Part shown: positions 37,573 to 46,736 of the stretch, in pieces
How positions within the stretch are numbered: position 1 is the stretch's first letter
Layout of the letters: each line of letters begins with the position of its first letter
From: CAVVKW01 sp963761705
GTDB lineage: Bacteria; Verrucomicrobiota; Verrucomicrobiia; Chthoniobacterales; JAATET01
Length of the DNA: 64,000 nt
Assembly: GCA_963761705.1 (NCBI GenBank)
Contig: CAVXHK010000001.1
Location: forward strand, 2,046,001-2,110,000
Direction: 5' to 3'
Program-made: the position numbers and the translations under genes
The notes under the pieces: generated by a model
What the model was told of the DNA's origin: nothing
The model's database searches: none
The model's input: the letters and a program-made list of their open reading frames with translations, nothing else

Positions 37573-39531
37573 TCAGCGCCGGAGGATGCGGACTTTCGAT
37601 TTCTTGGATCGGAGGCCTTGGGCGTCGATGGCGCGGACTTGCACGACAACGCGGCCCGTGTCCCGGGTGATTCGGAGGACGATTTTGAAGCGGTCATCGC
37701 TCTTGAGTTTGACTTTGCCGACCTTGGCTCCGCGGGCTTTCACGTCGATCTCCGCGATGCTCGAGGCGTCGCTCGCGGTGCCGCGGATGACAACGCGCTT
37801 GCGGAGGGTCTCGATGGTCTTGCGACCGCGGATCCGCAAGTTCGGCTTTTGGGTGTCGGCGACGACGGGCGGGGTAGGATTTGCGACTGGCGGTGTGGGT
37901 GTGGGTGTGGGTGTGGGTGGTGGCGTGGCGCCATCGCTGTTCCAGAGGGCGAAGCCGTCGCGGTCGTCGGCGAGCCGGAAGTAGTAGGCGATTTGGCCCG
38001 CGTTGTTGAAGCCGTCGCGGCCTCCTGGGGCGGTCAGCAAGCCGAATGCGACGACGGTGCTGCCGAGGAAAGGGTCGCCGGTGCGGATGACGGGAATGAG
38101 GCCGCGCGAATCGTCGAAGAAGTAAACGGCGCGGTTGTCGGCGTCGCCGCCGACCGTGTTTTCGAGGCGGGTGCCGAAGGCGACTTGTCCGGCGTCGTTG
38201 ATGAGCGGGTCCACGAGGCTGCCGAACAGGTCCATCTTCCCGGCAAAATCGACGAAGGTGCCGTTGCCGCCGGGAGCGGTCTGGCCCTCGCGGGCGATTT
38301 CGACCAGACCTCCCGGGGTGCCGTCACCGCGGTAGAGGCCGCTATCGTCCGCCGCCCCGCCGGTCGTCCCGGCCAGCGAAGCGACGAAGACGATCCGCCC
38401 CGACGAATCAAGCGCACCCCGGAATTGCTCGGGGCTCAACTCGCTGAGGGCCGGGTCGCCCTCAATGTCGTCGAACGTGCCGTTGCCGCCGGGCACCGGA
38501 TCGCCGACCCGCGCGATCTCGGTGATCCCTCCGGCTCCATCGGCCCGGAAGAGGCCCTCGTCGAGCGTGGTCCCGATGAAAGAGGAACTGAAGGCGACCT
38601 CACCCACGTCGTTGATGGCGGGGGAACCGTGGAGGGTGGCAAACGTGCCGTCGGCATCCGGAGCGGGCTGGCCGCGACGGGCGATCTGGGTGATGCCGCC
38701 AGCTCCCGACTCACCGCGAAAAACGCCGGACTCCTCGTCGCCGAAAACGGTGTCCGACACGCGGGCAGAGAAGGCGGTCTGGCCGGACGAGTTGAGGCCG
38801 ACGGTAGCGCGAAACGACGCGAAGACGCCGTCGCCGTCGGGAGCAGCCTGGCCGACCCGGGCGATTTGGTTCAATGCGGTGCTGCCGTCGCCGACGTAGA
38901 TGCCCGACTCGTCCAAACGTGAGCCACCATCTCCCAGGTCGATGTCGGCCCGGAAGGCGAGTTGACCGGCGTCGTTGAGCGTGGGGACGTCGTCGAAGTC
39001 GGTGAAGGTGCCGTTGCCCCCGGGCGGGACGTCGCCCACGCGGGCAATCACGACCGGTGGGGCGGCACCGTCGGCGCAAACCAGGGCCGACTGCTCCGGG
39101 GTTGCGTCCGCGAATTGAGTGATCCCGAGAAACGCGACCCGCCCCGCGACGTTGAGAGTCGGGTCGCGGAAAAAGCGGTAAGGCCCGTCCCCGGAAGGCG
39201 AGGGTTCGGACTCGCGGGCGATCTGCACCGGTGTGGTGGATCCGTCGAGCCGGAAGATAACGCCGTCGTCCGCCGGGTCGGCGATCGTGTCGTCCAAGTT
39301 GTCCTTGAACACAATCTGTCCGGTATCGTTCAAAACGGGAGCCACGAATAATGAGATCGAAAAGGTGCCGTTGCCATCCGGCGCGGGATCTCCAGCCAAG
39401 ACGAGCACCCGCGTGCCGGGCGGGGTCTGAGCCGGGGCCTGTGCGAGCGGGAGCAGAGCAACGAGAACAAGAACGGAGCCCGTTCGGAAGAGGTTCGAAG
39501 ATCTTTCGGCGAAGACGGACGCGAATGACAT
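37573..39531 (-). CDS. Secreted protein with about seven internal repeats and a C-terminal beta module
   Basis: A 652-residue protein. A hydrophobic signal region (VLVLVALLPLAQAPAQ) is near residues 20-35. Residues 38-530 hold about seven imperfect repeats of 60-75 residues, each with a core like GDPAPDGNGTF followed by LNDAGQVAF and a GIF/GLFRADG element, of the kind grouped as DUF7453. A Pro-Thr linker (PTPTPTPTPP) near 545 leads to a basic beta-sandwich-like module (KRVVIRGTASDASSIAEIDVKARG). This last module resembles the C-terminus of the frameshifted gene at 12.1 kb. It is probably exported. The function is unknown. Confidence 0.65.
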   Translation of the reverse strand: MSFASVFAERSSNLFRTGSVLVLVALLPLAQAPAQTPPGTRVLVLAGDPAPDGNGTFSISLFVAPVLNDTGQIVFKDNLDDTIADPADDGVIFRLDGSTTPVQIARESEPSPSGDGPYRFFRDPTLNVAGRVAFLGITQFADATPEQSALVCADGAAPPVVIARVGDVPPGGNGTFTDFDDVPTLNDAGQLAFRADIDLGDGGSRLDESGIYVGDGSTALNQIARVGQAAPDGDGVFASFRATVGLNSSGQTAFSARVSDTVFGDEESGVFRGESGAGGITQIARRGQPAPDADGTFATLHGSPAINDVGEVAFSSSFIGTTLDEGLFRADGAGGITEIARVGDPVPGGNGTFDDIEGDPALSELSPEQFRGALDSSGRIVFVASLAGTTGGAADDSGLYRGDGTPGGLVEIAREGQTAPGGNGTFVDFAGKMDLFGSLVDPLINDAGQVAFGTRLENTVGGDADNRAVYFFDDSRGLIPVIRTGDPFLGSTVVAFGLLTAPGGRDGFNNAGQIAYYFRLADDRDGFALWNSDGATPPPTPTPTPTPPVANPTPPVVADTQKPNLRIRGRKTIETLRKRVVIRGTASDASSIAEIDVKARGAKVGKVKLKSDDRFKIVLRITRDTGRVVVQVRAIDAQGLRSKKSKVRILRR

Positions 39532-39642
39532 GGCTTACAGGCTTACTTTTTAGCAGTTCGGGGTCAAGCGATGCGGTTTCGTTCCGTGAGAGTCCCGGCA
39601 CCCGAAAAAATTGCCGGGGCGGCTGACGAGGTCGCGAGGCCT

Positions 39643-40824
39643 CTACCCGAGCGTGAGCGCGCGATCGTAGGCGGCGAGGACGCGCTGGCGGTAGTGGTCC
39701 CACGTGAAGTGATCGAGGATGCGTTGGCGGGCGGCTTCGCCGTAGGCGCGGCGGCGGGCGGGGTCGGCGTGGAGGGTGCGGAAGGCTTCTACGAGCGCGG
39801 GGGCGCTGTTCGGGGGGATGATGAGGCCAGTCCGGTCGTGCAGGACCACGTCACCGGATTCGCGGGTCGTGATTTGCGGGAGGCCGCAAGCGCTGGCTTC
39901 GTAGGTGACCTTGGCGCTGCCTTCGCATTCGGACGGGAAGACGTGGAGGGACGCGCGGCGGAGTTCGGCGGCGACGTCGTCGGTGTGGCCGCGGAGGATG
40001 ACGTTCGGCGGGAGGTCGCGGAGTTCGGCGGCGATGGGGGTGGACGGGGTGCCGACGAGGATGAGTTCGGCTTCGCTGGGAGGAAGGGCAAGGGTTCGCC
40101 AAGCTTCGAGGAGGACGTGAACGCCTTTGCGGTGGCTGAGAGAGCCAACGAAGATGGCGCGGAATTTTTCGGGCGGGGCCGGGGCGGGCGAGAACTCCAG
40201 TGGGTCAACGCCGCGCGAGGTCGAGAAGAGTTTTTCCTCGGGGAGACCGGCGATGAGAAAGGTCTCCTTTGCTTTCTCGGACAGGACGAGGATGACGGTG
40301 GCGAAGGCGTATTCGGCCATCACTTGCTGACGCGTGACGAGAAGCTTGTTGAGGAGGCTCTTGGGAAACGGCTCGGCGTCGCGGAGGACCTCGGAGTGCG
40401 TGATGTCTTTTTTCACCTTGCCCTTGTTGCGGTGCCAAGTGGGGATCTCGAGGACGCTCGGGATGCCGAGGCGGCGGGCCGTTTGGAGGGAACGGAGGCA
40501 GTCGCCGGACCAAGCGTGGAGCAGGTCGTAGCGACCGGTGTCGAGGGCGCGGGAGGCGGCGCGGTCAATGGCGTGCTTTTTTGCGCCGATGTAATAGTCG
40601 CGGCGGAGCGGGGCAAGGAGCTTGGCGGGGGAGAATTTGAGGCTCTTGATTTTCGCTTTCGGGATGCCGGGGTCGTGCGAGTTGAGCGCAATGGCGCGAC
40701 CGAGGAAGTCGTTCTCATGAGCGGCGCGCAGGGTCTCGGCGGCGACGAGATCGAGGCCGGTGCCGCCGATGCCCGCGGCGATCGAGTAGAGGAGGGAACG
40801 GGGTTGGCGGAGGTCGGGCGGCAC
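39643..40824 (-). CDS. Glycosyltransferase family 4 protein
   Basis: A GT-B glycosyltransferase of about 393 residues. SIAAGIGGTGLDLVAAETLRAAHE is the acceptor-side glycine loop. FRAIFVGSLSHRKGVHVLLEAWRTLALPP starts the donor domain, and FPSECEGSAKVTYEASACGLPQITTRESGD is the E-X7-E nucleotide-sugar motif region. The start is uncertain. I used GTG 40,824, because the codons further upstream to 40,920 encode an unlikely Pro/Arg/His-rich sequence. The likely role is surface polysaccharide or LPS assembly. Confidence 0.75.
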   Translation of the reverse strand: MPPDLRQPRSLLYSIAAGIGGTGLDLVAAETLRAAHENDFLGRAIALNSHDPGIPKAKIKSLKFSPAKLLAPLRRDYYIGAKKHAIDRAASRALDTGRYDLLHAWSGDCLRSLQTARRLGIPSVLEIPTWHRNKGKVKKDITHSEVLRDAEPFPKSLLNKLLVTRQQVMAEYAFATVILVLSEKAKETFLIAGLPEEKLFSTSRGVDPLEFSPAPAPPEKFRAIFVGSLSHRKGVHVLLEAWRTLALPPSEAELILVGTPSTPIAAELRDLPPNVILRGHTDDVAAELRRASLHVFPSECEGSAKVTYEASACGLPQITTRESGDVVLHDRTGLIIPPNSAPALVEAFRTLHADPARRRAYGEAARQRILDHFTWDHYRQRVLAAYDRALTLG

Positions 40825-40988
40825 GGCAGTGGATCTTTGCCGAAGGGGTGGGGGGTGGCGATTCCGAAGATTGTGGCGGTGTGGGCGCTGCGGTCGGAGC
40901 AAACTCCAACGAATGGCCATCTTAATTCACGGAGGGCGGAGTGAGAGTCTCGAGGTGGAGGGTCGCTAGCTCCGCATCGACGAAGAAA

Positions 40989-41012
40989 GGTGAGCGCGGC
41001 GCTCTAGTCCTG
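40989..41012. repeat. REP-like element, copy 3 (GGTGAGCGCGG...)
   Basis: It shares GGTGAGCGCGG with the reverse complement of the element at 18,761-18,780, and lies in the gap between the GT4 and GH1 genes. Confidence 0.4.
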
Positions 41013-41039
41013 TCGGTTGATTGACAATCTTCGTGACTC

Positions 41040-42392
41040 TCAGGGCGTAGGCTCGATCGTCGAAACCGCGCGGACCGTGCGGTTTTTGCGGATGAAGTCG
41101 GCGAATTTTCCCGCGCTGGGCTTGAGAATGCGGTCGTAGGTGCTCGGGTCCATGCGCGCGAGGCCGAAGTGGGCCTTGTAGCCGTAGTGCCACTCGTAGT
41201 TGTCGGCCAGAGACCAAGCGAAATAGCCCCGAACGTCGTAGCCGTCGCGGATGGCCCGCCCGATGGCGGCGAGGTGGTTCTGGAGGTAAGTGATGCGCTG
41301 GGCGTCGTCCTCGGTGGCGATGCCGTTTTCGGTGATCATCATCGGCTTGCCGTAGCGGGTGGCGACGCGCTGGATTTCGTTGTAGAGGCCGTCGGGGTTG
41401 ATGCGCCATCCCATGCTGGAAAAATTGTTCCCGTGCTGGTGAGGAACTTTCAACACGCCGAGGACGGTGGCCGTTTCGGAGTAGTAGTAGTTGATGCCGA
41501 GGAGGTCGCAGACGTCGTAGATCCGGTCGAGGTGGTCGACGTTCTGATGCAACATCACGTTGTAGATCAGGCGGCCCGGGTCGAGCGGCGGATGCTCCCA
41601 CCACGGCAGCGCCTCGACGCTGACCACTTTCGCGGAGGGTTTGATCTCCTTGATGCGCTTGGCCGCGTCGCGGAACATGCCGACGCTGGCGTCGATGGCC
41701 TTCCAGTAGGTCCCGAACGCGAGATCCAATCCCGGCGGCCACTCGCCGACGAGGTAGGCCGTCGTGATCTGGCCGTTCGGTTCGTTCTGCGGGGCGTAGA
41801 AGTTTGTGTCGGGCGCGGTTGCGGTGACCATTCGGTCGACGAATTTGTTCCAGTGTGAGCGGGCGAGGGGGTGGAGCCAGTTCGACTTGCGGGGGTCTTT
41901 CTTATCGGTGAGCCACGACGGAAACGTGAAGTGCCAGAGACAGACGACGGGTTCGATTCCTGCCTCCTTGAGCTTGCGGGCCATCTCGGCGTAGCGCTGA
42001 ATCGCGGCTTCGTTGTAAACGCCCGGCTGGGGTTCGCACCGCGCCCAGGAGACGCTGAACCGATAGTGCGTGACGCCGATTTTCTTGAGCGCGGCGAGGT
42101 CCTTGTCGAAGTGCGTCCAGCTGGAGAGCGCGTTGCCTTTCTCGGGGGCTTTGCCTTCCTCAATGAAAATATCCCAGTCGGTCAGGAAATAATCCTTCTC
42201 TCCGGGGGTCACGGCCGGGTCCTCGTATTGATAGGCGGCGGTTGAAATGCCCCACGCAAATTTCGCGTCGGTTTGTGGCTGCGAGACCGGCGGGGGAGGT
42301 TGCGGGCCTTTTCCGATCGGGCCGAGCGGGTCAATCACGCACCCGGTGAGCGTGAGTAGAGCGAGAGAGACTAAGGCGAGATGGGCTTTCAT
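41040..42392 (-). CDS. Glycoside hydrolase family 1 lipoprotein (beta-glucosidase-like)
   Basis: A 450-residue GH1 enzyme with a lipoprotein signal: lipobox LTGC at 15-18, then a Pro-rich spacer. FAWGISTAAYQYED is the GH1 opening, YAPQNEPNGQ gives the acid/base E204, and MMITENGIATEDD near residue 350 gives the nucleophile. GYFAWSLADNYEWHYGY is the C-terminal signature. It probably cleaves beta-glucosides on the periplasmic side of a membrane. The start is ATG 42,392, which gives the clean signal peptide; the longer frame does not. Confidence 0.88.
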   Translation of the reverse strand: MKAHLALVSLALLTLTGCVIDPLGPIGKGPQPPPPVSQPQTDAKFAWGISTAAYQYEDPAVTPGEKDYFLTDWDIFIEEGKAPEKGNALSSWTHFDKDLAALKKIGVTHYRFSVSWARCEPQPGVYNEAAIQRYAEMARKLKEAGIEPVVCLWHFTFPSWLTDKKDPRKSNWLHPLARSHWNKFVDRMVTATAPDTNFYAPQNEPNGQITTAYLVGEWPPGLDLAFGTYWKAIDASVGMFRDAAKRIKEIKPSAKVVSVEALPWWEHPPLDPGRLIYNVMLHQNVDHLDRIYDVCDLLGINYYYSETATVLGVLKVPHQHGNNFSSMGWRINPDGLYNEIQRVATRYGKPMMITENGIATEDDAQRITYLQNHLAAIGRAIRDGYDVRGYFAWSLADNYEWHYGYKAHFGLARMDPSTYDRILKPSAGKFADFIRKNRTVRAVSTIEPTP

Positions 42393-42515
42393 TGAGTGAA
42401 TTCGTGTGTGAACCAACGGCGCGTCATTGGCAATGCCGAGGACCATCCGGCTCGTCGCGGCACCGCGGGAGCCGAGACCCTCGAGCGGTCGGCGAACAAT
42501 CATTCCCATCCGGCT

Positions 42516-43397
42516 TCAAGAAGTGCGGGTCTGGATCCGCTTGAGCCGCGTCGCCGCGATCAAGACGCCGGACGTCCCGAACATGAGCAGACTGTAGATA
42601 GCCGGGGCGATCGCCATCTCCGGGCTGTTCAACATCAGCGGGCTCGCGGCAATCGCGATGGCGAGCGTCCCATTCTGCAGTCCGCTCTCGATCGCGATCG
42701 TCAACCGCTGCCGAGCCTCGACCCCGAGAGCCTTCGCCGAAAAATATCCGACCGCCATCGTCACAACGTTTAGCACCAACACCGGCAATCCCACCTGCCG
42801 AAAAAATCCCGCCAACTCGTCCTTCTGCGAAAGAATCGCGCCCGTCAGCACGAGCAGGAACAACGCCAGCGAGGCCAGATTCACAGCCTTGGTCGCCCGG
42901 CGACAAAAGTCCGGCAGCCAGTGATTCAACGTCATCCCGAGCGCCGTCGGGACTAGGGTGATCACGAGAATTTTTCCCACGGAATCCAGCACCGGCAGAT
43001 GACGAGGTGCATCGACCCCGACGAAGTAGCCGAGCGAGAAATTGATCAGGAGCGGGATCGTGACCACCGTCACGAGACTGCTGATCGCCGTGAGCGTGAT
43101 CGAGAGCGCGACGTCCGCGCGGCAGAGATACGAGATCAGGTTCGACGTCGGGCCACCCGGACACACCGCCAGCACCACCACTCCCATCGCGAGCTCCGGT
43201 GACAGCGGAAACGCAACCGCCACGCCAAATGCGATGAGCGGCAGCAGAATGAGTTGATTTGCCAGTCCGATGGCCGTCGCCTTTGGCAACAGAATCACTC
43301 GGCGAAAATCCGCCACCGTCAGGGACATCCCCATCCCGAGCATGATCACGCCCAGCGCCACCGGCAGAAATCCCGCCGTCAAAAAATTCGATTCCAT
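42516..43397 (-). CDS. Bile acid:sodium symporter family (BASS) transporter
   Basis: A 293-residue carrier with about nine to ten membrane segments. VVLAVCPGGPTSNLISYLCRADVALSITLTAISS is the family sodium-site region, and LPKATAIGLANQLILLPLIAFGVA and IAIESGLQNGTLAIAIAASPLM follow as in ASBT homologues. It imports an organic anion with Na+, but the substrate is unknown. Several other sodium-dependent proteins are encoded in the window. Confidence 0.85.
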   Translation of the reverse strand: MESNFLTAGFLPVALGVIMLGMGMSLTVADFRRVILLPKATAIGLANQLILLPLIAFGVAVAFPLSPELAMGVVVLAVCPGGPTSNLISYLCRADVALSITLTAISSLVTVVTIPLLINFSLGYFVGVDAPRHLPVLDSVGKILVITLVPTALGMTLNHWLPDFCRRATKAVNLASLALFLLVLTGAILSQKDELAGFFRQVGLPVLVLNVVTMAVGYFSAKALGVEARQRLTIAIESGLQNGTLAIAIAASPLMLNSPEMAIAPAIYSLLMFGTSGVLIAATRLKRIQTRTS

Positions 43398-43571
43398 TCA
43401 GTCAAATCAGGTTGCAGTCTGCGGCATCATCTCGATCGGGCCGCATCCTGTCAGTCATTTTGCACCCTTGACCCGGTCGCGCGCCCAGGGGCGCGGCTGA
43501 GGAAATCGGAATCCCAAGGACCCGCGATTCCCATTGTCAAATGAGAGGGCTCTGATGAAATCGCGCGCGTT

Positions 43572-44630
43572 ATGCTTCTTCTGATCGGCTACGTCCTCGT
43601 AGCGCTGGTGGTCTCGTTGGTCTGCTCTCTCCTGGAGGCCAGCCTGCTGAGCATCACACCTTCCGCCATCAACACCGCGAAACAGCAGGGACGCCACTGG
43701 GCCGCGGTCATGGAGTCCTACAAGACCAACATAGACCGGCCACTCTCCGCGATTCTGACGCTCAACACGATCGCGCACACCATGGGAGCCGCCGGAGCAG
43801 GAGCGCAATACGCCCGCGTGTATGGCAACACGGGGGAGGCCATTTTTGCCGGATTTCTGACCCTTGCCATCCTGATCTTCACCGAGATCATCCCGAAGAC
43901 GCTCGGCTCCCGCTACGCGGTCCAGTTGGCCGGTTTTACCGCCGTGATGCTACCGATCATGATCACCGGCTTGGCACCCCTCGTCTGGTTGTGTCGCCAG
44001 ATCACGCGCTTGATCACGCCCAAGGGCCAAGAGACTCCGCCCCTGCACCGCGAGGATCTCCTGGCCATGACGCGTCTCGGCGAGGAAGCGGGTCAGCTGG
44101 ACAAGAGTGAAAGCGTTTTCGTTCACAATCTCATGCAACTGCACTCGACCAAGGTCTCGGACATCATGACGCCGTGGACGGTGGTATTTTCTCTGCCCGA
44201 GACCACGTTGCTGACCGAATTTACGGAGGTCATCGAAGAGAAACCCTTCACCCGCATTCCGATCTATCACGACAACCCGGACGACATCGTCGGCTTCGCG
44301 ATCCGCGGCGAGGCCCTGCTGGCCCATCTGAAAGACACGGACGACACCGGAACACTGGCTGACGTGAAACGACCACTGGCCATCACCATCGAGCACTCGC
44401 CGGTCGACGCGGTTTTCCGCAGATTGATCGCGGAGCGAAATCAGATCCTGCTCGTCGTCGACGAATTCGGCACCACCGTGGGACTCGTCAGTTTCGAGGA
44501 CGTCATCGAAACCATCTTCGGTATCGAGATCCTCGATGAAAAAGACAGCGTCGCCGACCTCCAGCAGCACGCTCGCAACCTCTGGCGGGAGCGAGCGAGG
44601 AAGATGGGCATCGCGATATCCGACGACTAG
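43572..44630 (+). CDS. CNNM/CBS-domain membrane protein, second paralogue
   Basis: A 352-residue DUF21/CBS protein. The N-terminal DUF21 domain (CSLLEASLLSITPSAINTAKQQG, AILTLNTIAHTMGAAGAGAQYARVYG, FTEIIPKTLGSRYA) is followed by two CBS motifs (VSDIMTPWTVVFSLPETT and LLVVDEFGTTVGLVSFEDVIETIFG). Unlike the paralogue at 25,045 it lacks the C-terminal CorC/HlyC domain. It is monocistronic. A role in divalent cation transport is inferred from the family. Confidence 0.85.
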   Translation: MLLLIGYVLVALVVSLVCSLLEASLLSITPSAINTAKQQGRHWAAVMESYKTNIDRPLSAILTLNTIAHTMGAAGAGAQYARVYGNTGEAIFAGFLTLAILIFTEIIPKTLGSRYAVQLAGFTAVMLPIMITGLAPLVWLCRQITRLITPKGQETPPLHREDLLAMTRLGEEAGQLDKSESVFVHNLMQLHSTKVSDIMTPWTVVFSLPETTLLTEFTEVIEEKPFTRIPIYHDNPDDIVGFAIRGEALLAHLKDTDDTGTLADVKRPLAITIEHSPVDAVFRRLIAERNQILLVVDEFGTTVGLVSFEDVIETIFGIEILDEKDSVADLQQHARNLWRERARKMGIAISDD

Positions 44631-44822
44631 CCAGCCGGCGGAGTGCTCGATGCGCCGGGCGAAAGGAAGCCGGTCGGCCGCAAGCGGACGTCCCGACCAA
44701 CGACCGGCGTTGCGACCGGTATTCCCCGGAATCTCGAACGCGATCATGCCGGAAAGCATTCCCCCTACGTTGTAACACCGCTGCGCCAAACCTTGGCGGC
44801 TCTTGCCGAAGAGTCGCCCAGA

Positions 44823-45570
44823 ATGAAAATGACGACGCCGATCCCGGAGTCGATCACCACGCCGGAGAAGATCGAACCCCGGCTCGGCAACGCTTTACGG
44901 CAACCTCGATTTCATGCGCGGGGTCGAGGCCATTCTCAACGCCGTGCCCGCTGCGTCGGCTGAAGCCTTGCGGGTTGGATTGGCCAGCGAGGGTGCGGAC
45001 AACAACTTCCTGCCTCCGAGCTACGAGGGCGACTTCCCCGGGGGATACTTCGTGTTGCGGTCACGCACCTACGGCAATTAGTTCTTCTGGCGCGACTTCC
45101 TCAGGAATGGCAGCACCGCAACGGCCGTTGAGAACAACAAAAAAACTCACCGGGGTTTTCCCGCTATCGGAAGCCGACAACCCACCCTCGATGACTTTCA
45201 TCAACGTGTCCGGCAAGGTGTTCAATACCATCCACGCAAACGATTTATCCTTCTATCAAGAAGTTTACGGCATCGCTCAATACGAGCCCTCCGATTCCCA
45301 TCATCCGGAAGTTTTGGCAACTTGTAGCCATCGGGATCCAGCAGGGTAAACCCTTCGCTCCGGGACCCGCGGGGCCTTGAAGAATAACTACCTCAACCGC
45401 TGGGTGGGGACGATCGGCATCTACGGGAATTCGGAACAGGAAGCCCTTAATCCGCTCCTGCCCACGGACAGCGAAGGTAATCCACTCAGCGGCGCGAATT
45501 GCGACTCGCTGCACTTCCCCGCCTGACAGTATCCGCCGGTGAATGCCTTCTGGTCGCTGATGATGGATGA
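44823..45570 (+). pseudogene. Decayed DUF1254/DUF1214-family gene
   Basis: Fragments of a DUF1254-type protein can be read in order but in different frames. ITTPEKIEPRLG comes first, then after a shift YGNLDFMRGVEAILNAVPAASAEALRVGL and GYFVLRSRTYGN. An in-frame TAG at the position where the family has tryptophan follows, then FFWRDFLRNGSTATAVENN. After another shift near an A7 run comes VFPLSEADNPPSMTFINVSGKVFNTIHANDLSFYQEV, and finally pieces ending NAFWSLMMDD. At least two frameshifts, several stops and a missing C-terminal half make this a clear pseudogene. Confidence 0.8.
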
Positions 45571-45660
45571 TCCCCCACCATCCGGTAGGGAGCGGAGTCC
45601 CTTCCGCGCCCACTTCTTCTCGCTGGGCGTTCGCCACCTTGTCGCGGTATCTATCTCACA

Positions 45661-46719
45661 ATGAAGGTTGGACTCGTGCGGCGGGGATATTCCGCGACGG
45701 GCGGGGCGGAGGCTTATTTGGTGCGGCTGGCGGAGGGGCTCGCGGGAGCAGGGCACGTGCCGGTGCTGATCGGAACGGCGGATTGGCCGGCGGACCGGTG
45801 GCCAAATGGGGATGTGCTGCGAGTTGCGGGGCGGTCGCCAATGGCGTTTGCGCGGGGGGTGGAGCGGACTGAGGCGGAATGCGATTTAGTCATGAGTTTG
45901 GAGCGCGTCTTGGGGTGCGACGTCTACCGGGCGGGGGATGGCGTGCACCGGGCTTGGCTGGAGCGACGGGCGGAGTTCGAGCCGGGTTGGCGGCGGTGGG
46001 GGCGGGTGTTCAATCGGAAACACCGGGAACTCGAGCGGCTGGAGGCGCGGGTGCTGGACCCTGGGCGGACTCGGGTCGTGATCGCGAACTCGGAAATGGT
46101 TCGAGACGAGATCCGGCGGGCGTACGGTTTTCCGGAGGAACGGGTCGTCGTGGTGCGGAACGGGGTGGACGCCGTGGCGGCTCCAGCCGGGGCGCGGGAG
46201 CGGCTGCGGGCAAAATGGGGCTTCGATGAGAAAGAGATGGTCGTGCTTTTTGTGGGGAGCGGTTGGGAACGGAAGGGCCTCAAGTTCGCGGTTCGGGCGA
46301 TGGGGCAACTGCCCGGAGCGACCCTGCTGGTGGCAGGGCGGGGGGTTTCAAACGGGATGGAGGGCAAGCGGGTGAAGTTTTTGGGGCCGGCGACAGATGT
46401 TGCGAGCCTGCACGCGGCTGCGGATGTCTTCGTGCTGCCAACGATCTACGATCCGTCTTCAAATGCGTGTTTGGAGGCGCTGTCCGCCGGATTGCCCGTC
46501 GTGACGACGAACGCGAATGGATTCGCGGAGATCATCAAGGAAAACGTCCACGGGTCGACGGTGCGGGTGGGGGACGTCGACGGGATCTACCGGGCGTTGT
46601 TCTACTGGTCGGACTCGGGACGGCGGGAGGTGGCGCGAGAAAAATGCCGGTCTCTGGGGTCGGAGTATTCGGTGGCTCGGAACGTGAGCGAAACCCTCAG
46701 GGTTCTAAATGCGGTTTGA
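45661..46719 (+). CDS. Glycosyltransferase family 4 (WaaG-like)
   Basis: A 352-residue GT-B enzyme. MKVGLVRRGYSATGGAEAYLVRLAEGL is typical of WaaG/RfaG LPS glucosyltransferases. Donor-site features are VLFVGSGWERKGLKFAVRAM and VLPTIYDPSSNACLEALSAGLPVVTTNANGFAEII, including an E-X7-E-like region. It probably acts on LPS core or another surface glycan, together with the GT9 and GT4 genes upstream. It sits directly after the DUF1254 pseudogene. Confidence 0.85.
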   Translation: MKVGLVRRGYSATGGAEAYLVRLAEGLAGAGHVPVLIGTADWPADRWPNGDVLRVAGRSPMAFARGVERTEAECDLVMSLERVLGCDVYRAGDGVHRAWLERRAEFEPGWRRWGRVFNRKHRELERLEARVLDPGRTRVVIANSEMVRDEIRRAYGFPEERVVVVRNGVDAVAAPAGARERLRAKWGFDEKEMVVLFVGSGWERKGLKFAVRAMGQLPGATLLVAGRGVSNGMEGKRVKFLGPATDVASLHAAADVFVLPTIYDPSSNACLEALSAGLPVVTTNANGFAEIIKENVHGSTVRVGDVDGIYRALFYWSDSGRREVAREKCRSLGSEYSVARNVSETLRVLNAV

Positions 46720-46736
46720 ACGGAAGTGGGTTTGGA

